Below, one piece after another: positions 57,729-64,000 of a stretch of DNA of 64,000 nt; position 1 is the first letter of the stretch, and every line of letters starts with the position of its first letter. The notes under the pieces are model-generated. The model had not been told where the DNA came from. It ran no database searches and was given only the letters and a program-made list of their open reading frames with translations. The stretch comes from JACKFB01 sp041389525 (GTDB lineage Bacteria; Myxococcota_A; UBA9042; PHBI01; JACKFB01). Where the stretch lies: the NCBI GenBank assembly GCA_041389525.1, contig JAWKRR010000033.1, positions 1 through 64,000 on the forward strand, read 5' to 3'. A program made the position numbers and the translations under genes.

Positions 57729-58163
57729 CTACGGAGTCGTCGGAGCGGCCCCTTCGACTGCCTCGACGGCCTTCTCGCCCGCCTCCTTGACCTCGGCGGC
57801 GGCGCCCTCAACAGCGGCGGCGCCCTCAACAGCAGCGCCCTCGGCCTTCTCGGCCGCGCCACCGACGGCTTCCTTGACCGCTTCGCCAGCCGCGCCGGCC
57901 GCTTCCTTCGCGTCGCCAGCCGCCTCGAGGGCCTTGTCCTTGGCCTCGCCAGCCGCCTCAGCCGCGCCGGCCTTGTCGCCGGCCTTCAGGGCCTCAGCCG
58001 CCTCGCCAGCCTTCCCAGCCGCTTCGCCGGCCTTCTCAGCCGCCTCGCCAGCCTTCTGCATGGCCTCGCCTGCAGCGCCGCCGGCGTCGGCCGGCTTCTT
58101 CTCACAAGCTTGTGCGCCCACGAGGGCAGCGCCGATGGCCAGCGCGCAGAGCATCTTTCGCAT
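57729..58163 (-). CDS. Alanine-rich, LEA-like repetitive lipoprotein
   Basis: 144 aa from ATG 58163, with GAGGAG 6 nt upstream; the open frame further right is shadow. Leader 'MLCALAIGAALVGAQAC' with lipobox, then about 115 residues built from Ala/Glu/Lys/Gly blocks ('KAGEAAEKAGEAAGKAGEAA', 'DKAGAAEAAGEAKDKALEAA', 'AGEAVKEAVGGAAEKAEGAA'), an 11-residue-type amphipathic helix repeat like late-embryogenesis-abundant or apolipoprotein-like proteins. Possibly a stress or surface protein. Divergent from tyrA across a 148-nt spacer containing interleaved TGCAC/GTGCA inverted repeats. Confidence 0.8.
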   Translation of the reverse strand: MRKMLCALAIGAALVGAQACEKKPADAGGAAGEAMQKAGEAAEKAGEAAGKAGEAAEALKAGDKAGAAEAAGEAKDKALEAAGDAKEAAGAAGEAVKEAVGGAAEKAEGAAVEGAAAVEGAAAEVKEAGEKAVEAVEGAAPTTP

Positions 58164-58211
58164 GGTGTTCTCCTCAGATTCCCGCGTACGGGGGGTGTTC
58201 CCTCGCGTTAC

Positions 58212-58262
58212 TGCACGGATTTTCGCAACTGCACAAGCGGAAACCACCGTGCAACGTTGTGC
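58212..58262. promoter_or_regulatory. Interleaved inverted repeats in a divergent intergenic region
   Basis: TGCACGG (58212-58218) with CCGTGCA (58247-58253), and TGCACAA (58230-58236) with TTGTGC (58257-58262), lie between the divergent LEA-like lipoprotein and tyrA genes. Four half-sites at about 18, 19 and 10 nt spacing look like an operator for a dimeric regulator, though no promoter box is clear. Confidence 0.4.
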
Positions 58263-58311
58263 CGCGCGGCCCCTTCGGCCAAGATCCCGCGCCACAGCGG
58301 AGGCTTCTTTC

Positions 58312-59145
58312 GTGCATAGGCGCATTCTCATCGTGGGCGGCCGCGGTCGCATGGGCAGCCGCTTCGCCAGCGAGCTCAGCACCCGCGGCCACAGCATCGA
58401 CATCCTCGAGCCCGGCGACCCGCGCCCCGAGGCCGAGGTCGTCGCCGCCGCCGACATCGTCATGCTCGCCGTCCCCATGCAGCTCGCGGTCGCGCGCGCT
58501 CTGGAGCTCGGCCCCCACGTCCGCCCGGACGCGCTCCTCTGCGACATCAACAGCCTCAAGGTCGAGGTGTGCGCCGCAGCAGCCGGCGCCAGCCGCGGCG
58601 AGGTGCTGGGCCTGCACCCGATGTTCGGCCCCTCGGTCCACACCCTCGAGCACCAAAAGCTGGTGGTCTGCCGCGTCCGAGGCGGCGAAATCACCAACGA
58701 TTTCCTAGCAGAACTGGCCGATCTCGGGCTGGCGCTCTTCGAGAGCACGCCCGAGATCCACGACCGCATGATGGCCGTCGTCCAGGTCCTCACCCACTTT
58801 CGAACCCTGGTGATGGGCGAGGCCCTGCGCCGGGTCGGCGTCGGCATCGAGGAGAGCCTCGACTACACCAGCCCCATCTACCGCCTCGAGCTGGCCGTGG
58901 TCGGCCGCCTCTTCGTCCAGGACCCCGACCTCTACGCCGAGATCGAGATGCAGAACCCCTTCGGCGACGAGGTCCGCAAAGCCTTCCGCGACGCCGCCAC
59001 CGACGTCAGCGCGCTCATCGAGACCGCCGACCGCGACGGCTTCCGCACCATGTTCGCCAGCGTCCGCGACTACTTCGGCCCCTTCGGCGAAGAGGCCCAC
59101 GAGCTGTCCGACAGCGTCATCGACCTGGTCGCCGCGCAGAAGTAG
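58312..59145 (+). CDS. tyrA: Prephenate dehydrogenase (monofunctional TyrA)
   Basis: 277 aa from GTG 58312 with GGAGG 8 nt upstream. NAD-binding 'ILIVGGRGRMGSRFASELST' (GxGxxG-type), 'LAVPMQLAVARALELG', 'LGLHPMFGPSVHTLEHQKLV', and C-terminal 'DYTSPIYRLELAVVGRLFVQ' followed by 'PDLYAEIEMQNPFG', which matches the dehydrogenase half of the E. coli T-protein. There is no chorismate mutase domain, so this is a monofunctional form oxidising prephenate to 4-hydroxyphenylpyruvate in tyrosine synthesis. Arginine and histidine catalytic residues (His in 'LGLHPMFG', and in 'VLTHFR') are present. Confidence 0.9.
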   Translation: MHRRILIVGGRGRMGSRFASELSTRGHSIDILEPGDPRPEAEVVAAADIVMLAVPMQLAVARALELGPHVRPDALLCDINSLKVEVCAAAAGASRGEVLGLHPMFGPSVHTLEHQKLVVCRVRGGEITNDFLAELADLGLALFESTPEIHDRMMAVVQVLTHFRTLVMGEALRRVGVGIEESLDYTSPIYRLELAVVGRLFVQDPDLYAEIEMQNPFGDEVRKAFRDAATDVSALIETADRDGFRTMFASVRDYFGPFGEEAHELSDSVIDLVAAQK

Positions 59146-59158
59146 CCGCGGGCGGACT

Positions 59159-60943
<1,785 letters not shown>

Positions 60944-61037
60944 GATTCCGTCCGCCTTGTAGCCTCACCCACCCGAGGCACGCGCGAGGGTAGCAGACCA
61001 GACGGACGCTGCAATCGGCCCCGGCGGACTTCCGGAT

Positions 61038-62459
61038 TCAGCCGCCGCCTGCGCCGCTGCCGCCCTCGGGGATGCCCGGCTCGGTCATGGTGCGCGGGTC
61101 CAGAAGCCGCGTCAGCTCGGCCTCGGGCAGCACGCCCATCTCGAGCGCCAGCGCCCGCACGGTCTTCTTCTCCTTCACCGAGCGCTTGGCGATGTCCGCC
61201 GCCTTGTCGTACCCGATGACCGGCGCCAGCGAGGTCACCATCGACAGCGACCACTCGACGTAGCCCTCGGCACCCTCGCGGTTGGCGACCATGCCCTGCA
61301 CGGCCTTCTCGGCGAAGGCGCGGACCGCGCCCGCGAGGTAGGTGACCGACTCGAGCAGGCTCTTCGCGATGACCGGCATCATCACGTTGAGGTCGAGATT
61401 CCCGTGGGTGTTGGCGACCTGCACCGTCACGGCGTTCCCCATGACCTGCGCGCAGACCATCATCAGGGCCTCGCACATCACGGGGTTGACCTTGCCCGGC
61501 ATGATCGACGAGCCCGGCTGCACCGCCGGCAGCTGAATCTCGGCGAACCCGCAGCGCGGACCCGACGACAGCCAGCGGATGTCGTTGGCGAGCTTCATCA
61601 GCGAGGTGGCGACTGTGGAGAGCTGGCCCGCCAGCTCGGCGCACGCGTCCTTGGAGGCCTGGGCCTCGACGTGGTCGACCGCCTCGCGAAAGGGCAGCCC
61701 GAAGCGCTCCGCCAGCTTCGCCGCGACCCGCCCGCCGAACTCCGGGTGCGTGTTGATGCCGGTGCCGACGGCCGTTCCGCCTTGCGCCAGCTCGTAAATC
61801 CGCGGCAGCACCGACTCGATGCGCTCGACGCCCAGCTCGACCTGGCGCGCCCAGCCGCCGGCCTCCTGCCCCAGCCGAATCGGCGTCGCGTCCATCAGGT
61901 GGGTGCGCCCGATCTTCACGATGTCGTCCCACTCGCGCGCCTTGTCGCGCAGCGCGCTGCCCAGCAAACGCAGCGCCGGCAACAGCTCGCGGGTGACCTC
62001 GATGGCCACCGACAGGTGAATCGCCGTCGGGATGGTGTCGTTGGACGACTGCCCGTAGTTCACGTGGTCGTTGGGGTGCACGGGGTCCTTGCCGCCGCGC
62101 TTTCCCGTCAGCAGCTCGTTGGCGCGGCTGGCGATGACCTCGTTGGTGTTCATGTTCGTCGAGGTGCCGCTGCCCGTCTGGAACACGTCGATGACGAACT
62201 CACCGTCAAGCCCGCCCGAGATCACCTCGTCGGCGGCCTTCAGGATCGCGTCAGCCCGCTCCTTGTCGACCGCGCCCAGCTCACAGTTCACCTGCGCCGC
62301 GGCGTACTTGATGGCGCCCATGGCCTGGATGAACGTGCGCGGGAAACGCTGCCCGCTGATGGGGAAGTTCTCGACCGCACGCGCCGTCTGCGCGCCGTAG
62401 TACGCGTCCGCAGGGACACGCAGCTCGCCCATGGAGTCTTTCTCGATACGCTCGGCCAT
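61038..62459 (-). CDS. fumC: Class II fumarate hydratase
   Basis: 473 aa from ATG 62459 with GGAG 9 nt upstream; the open extension is shadow. Signature 'GSSIMPGKVNPVMCEALMMV' with the catalytic Ser in GSSIMPGK, plus 'TGSGTSTNMNTNEVIASRAN', 'HPNDHVNYGQSSNDTIPTAI' and 'GGTAVGTGINTHPEFGGRVA'. This is the iron-independent homotetrameric fumarase of the TCA cycle converting fumarate to malate. Full length; no oddity. It precedes the acyl-CoA ligase by 94 nt on the same strand, probably independently expressed. Confidence 0.95.
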   Translation of the reverse strand: MAERIEKDSMGELRVPADAYYGAQTARAVENFPISGQRFPRTFIQAMGAIKYAAAQVNCELGAVDKERADAILKAADEVISGGLDGEFVIDVFQTGSGTSTNMNTNEVIASRANELLTGKRGGKDPVHPNDHVNYGQSSNDTIPTAIHLSVAIEVTRELLPALRLLGSALRDKAREWDDIVKIGRTHLMDATPIRLGQEAGGWARQVELGVERIESVLPRIYELAQGGTAVGTGINTHPEFGGRVAAKLAERFGLPFREAVDHVEAQASKDACAELAGQLSTVATSLMKLANDIRWLSSGPRCGFAEIQLPAVQPGSSIMPGKVNPVMCEALMMVCAQVMGNAVTVQVANTHGNLDLNVMMPVIAKSLLESVTYLAGAVRAFAEKAVQGMVANREGAEGYVEWSLSMVTSLAPVIGYDKAADIAKRSVKEKKTVRALALEMGVLPEAELTRLLDPRTMTEPGIPEGGSGAGGG

Positions 62460-62568
62460 GTCGGGTCTCCGCCGGCAGGTCGGGCCCACCGAAGCAGTCG
62501 GTCGGGCCCGGGAGGTTCGCCGGCGTCGTAGCACAGGCAGGCCGTGGCTGTCTTGGGTCAGCGCGCGG

Positions 62569-64000
62569 CTACTCGCACACGCCGGACTGACACGTCAGCG
62601 ACGCGCCGCACGGGGTGTTGTCGTCGTAGGCGACGTGGGTGCAGTCGCCGGTCGCGGGGTCGCAGCGGTCCTCGGTGCAGGGGTCCGCGTCGTCGCAATC
62701 GGCGGCCAGGGTGCCCACGCAGCGGCCGGCGCGAGAGCACCCGTCGGCGCTGTCCCAGCTGGCGCGGATGATGACGCCGTCCGGCGAATCGCCAGGATCT
62801 ATCTGGGTAATTCCGACCATCGCGAAGCCGCCGTCCGAGAAGGCGGCCGCCGCGACGCCGACGTTGGGGCCGACCGGCGGGCGGAAGAGGAGCTCGCCGG
62901 CGGCGCCGTCGGAGTTCAGGCGCACCGCGTCGAAGGCGTTGCCCACGGCGAAGAGGCCGCCGGTCGGCGCCAGGATCAGCGACTGCGGGGCCTCGGTGGC
63001 GAGGGACTCGACTCCGAGCAGCGTGCCGTCGGGCGCGTAGACGCGCACCCAGCCGGTGCTGAGGCCCTTGGTGCCGGAGACGACGCGGCCCAGGACGTAG
63101 ACGCGGCCGTCGGGGCCGATCTGGACGTCTTCGCCGAGGTTCTCGTTGAGCGCTTCGAAGACCGGCTCGCTCCAGACCAGGGCGCCCGAGGCGTCGAAGG
63201 CGCGGACGAAGGCGCCCGGCACGCCGCCGATCGCGTCGGTGGCGGTCCCGACGATGACGTAGCCGGCGCCGTCCGCGCGGGTGGCCAGGGCTTCGGGCTT
63301 GAGGCGGAGCGTGGCGTCGCCGAAGGTGATCTCGGGCTGCTCCACGCCGCCAGCGTCGATGCGGACGACGAAGACCTGTTCGGCGCCGCCCGCGACCATG
63401 TCGAGGCTGCCGACGGCCAGGGCCGCGCCGCCGGGCAGGGGCGCGAGGTCCTGCAGCAGCCGCTCGGTCGAGGCGCCCAGGACCTTCTCCCAGAGCAAGG
63501 TGCCGTCGAGGGGATCGATGCCGAGGTACCGCGTGGAGGCCACGCCGAGCGCGGGCGAGTGGCTGTGCCCCGTCACCAGGACGCCGCCGGTGAGGACGAC
63601 GGCCTCCAGCGGGTGCTCCTGCCCAGAGCCGTCGGAGTAGGTCGCGCGCCAGACGATGTAGCCGCGGCGGTCGACGCGCCCCATCCACGGGCTGTGCTCG
63701 CTGAACTCGTCGCTGTCGAGGCCGCCCACGGCGAGGTCGTCGCCGGGCAGTGCGGTGACGCAGGCGGGCAGGATCGAGTGGATCGGGTCGTCCACGCGGC
63801 GGCTGAAGAAGAGCGCGTCGTCGCCGGGGCAGGGGTCGTCGGTGGTGACGCGGCGCGAGGCGTTCTCGTTGGTGCCGCCGGCGCGGGCGTAACCGGGGGC
63901 GAGGCCGCCGGCTTGGCCGGGGAGGCGCGCGAGGCCGCTGGCGCCGGCGAGGCGCTCGATCTGCGCGGCGAGGAGGCCGCCGCTGTCGACGACGGGGCTG
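62569..64000 (-). CDS. Propeller-like protein with Cys-rich tail, 5' end outside the window
   Basis: The frame is open through the right edge (codons continue to at least 64000), so the start lies outside; 476 residues are visible. Repeated blade-like segments ('LATRADGAGYVIVGTATDAI', 'VQIGPDGRVYVLGRVVSGTK', 'LILAPTGGLFAVGNAFDAVR') suggest a beta-propeller of the outer-membrane-assembly/quinoprotein-like type. It ends in a Cys-rich tail with 'DDADPCTEDRCDPATGDCTH' and 'NTPCGASLTCQSGVCE', a repeat common in secreted Myxococcota proteins. Extracellular or surface protein of unknown function. Confidence 0.75.
   Translation of the reverse strand, partial: SPVVDSGGLLAAQIERLAGASGLARLPGQAGGLAPGYARAGGTNENASRRVTTDDPCPGDDALFFSRRVDDPIHSILPACVTALPGDDLAVGGLDSDEFSEHSPWMGRVDRRGYIVWRATYSDGSGQEHPLEAVVLTGGVLVTGHSHSPALGVASTRYLGIDPLDGTLLWEKVLGASTERLLQDLAPLPGGAALAVGSLDMVAGGAEQVFVVRIDAGGVEQPEITFGDATLRLKPEALATRADGAGYVIVGTATDAIGGVPGAFVRAFDASGALVWSEPVFEALNENLGEDVQIGPDGRVYVLGRVVSGTKGLSTGWVRVYAPDGTLLGVESLATEAPQSLILAPTGGLFAVGNAFDAVRLNSDGAAGELLFRPPVGPNVGVAAAAFSDGGFAMVGITQIDPGDSPDGVIIRASWDSADGCSRAGRCVGTLAADCDDADPCTEDRCDPATGDCTHVAYDDNTPCGASLTCQSGVCE

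Noticed and set aside
57729..58163. Alanine-rich repeats as a DNA satellite rather than a gene
   Set aside because: The sequence has a lipobox leader, a ribosome site and an intact frame over all repeats, supporting a true protein.

Overview
The window is about 70% GC, densely coded on both strands and free of rRNA, tRNA and CRISPR. The gene content points to a Myxococcota-like or other predatory-type deltaproteobacterial lineage: many lipoproteins with short Cys/Asp-rich linkers, a Hanks-type kinase with an N-terminal zinc ribbon beside a TPR protein, PEGA and HEAT proteins, Asp-box propellers, a neutral ceramidase and the 'DADPCTEDRCDPATG' type of Cys-rich tail. This is inferred from family content only; no taxonomic marker gene is present.

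Layout. 1-10454: mostly envelope and metabolic genes (HEAT protein, Asp-box lipoprotein, VOC protein, GDPD lipoprotein, a 94-bp-period repeat patch at 4861-5112, neutral ceramidase, an HSD10-like SDR with a peroxiredoxin-like partner). 10807-21051: a defence-type block. A DUF1016/YhcG PDDEXK nuclease overlaps a four-gene JetABCD (Wadjet) SMC-like set, and a SWIM-SNF2 helicase follows after 67 nt. 21132-25766: a minus-strand operon of kinase, TPR protein, a lipoprotein with a ClpP-like domain and a small lipoprotein. 25950-33252: a beta-barrel protein, a 969-aa lipoprotein, SodC, another outer-membrane protein, an alkyltransferase-like protein and YqeY.

33301-39122: an MscS-domain protein overlaps a 1688-aa fusion of a cation-chloride-cotransporter-type permease to a long helical cytoplasmic region carrying a degenerate P-loop domain. 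39320-46700: a seven-gene MarR-controlled efflux operon (MarR, TolC-type OMF, HlyD-type adaptor, two ABC ATPases, two ABC-2 permeases). It has an operator-like palindrome on its promoter and an unusual hairpin plus direct repeats before the permeases. 46818-54813: a PAS-GAF histidine kinase, a standalone GAF protein, HEAT and PEGA envelope proteins, a DUF962/Mpo1-like protein, a HAD phosphatase, and DUF427 and CPXCG proteins.

54834-56050: a mirror-symmetric, lower-GC cassette. Two diverged ~150-bp inverted arms and two 8-bp-period repeat blocks bracket a GxxExxY (PDDEXK_3) gene and what may be the remnant of another element gene. 56078-64000: a DUF4442 hotdog protein coupled to a ZnT9-like CDF transporter, an alanine-rich LEA-like lipoprotein, a monofunctional TyrA, a long-chain acyl-CoA ligase, fumarase C, and a Cys-tailed propeller-like protein cut by the window edge.

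The strongest candidates for undescribed biology are the DUF1016-JetABCD-SNF2 block, the GxxExxY inverted-repeat cassette and the cotransporter-ATPase fusion.
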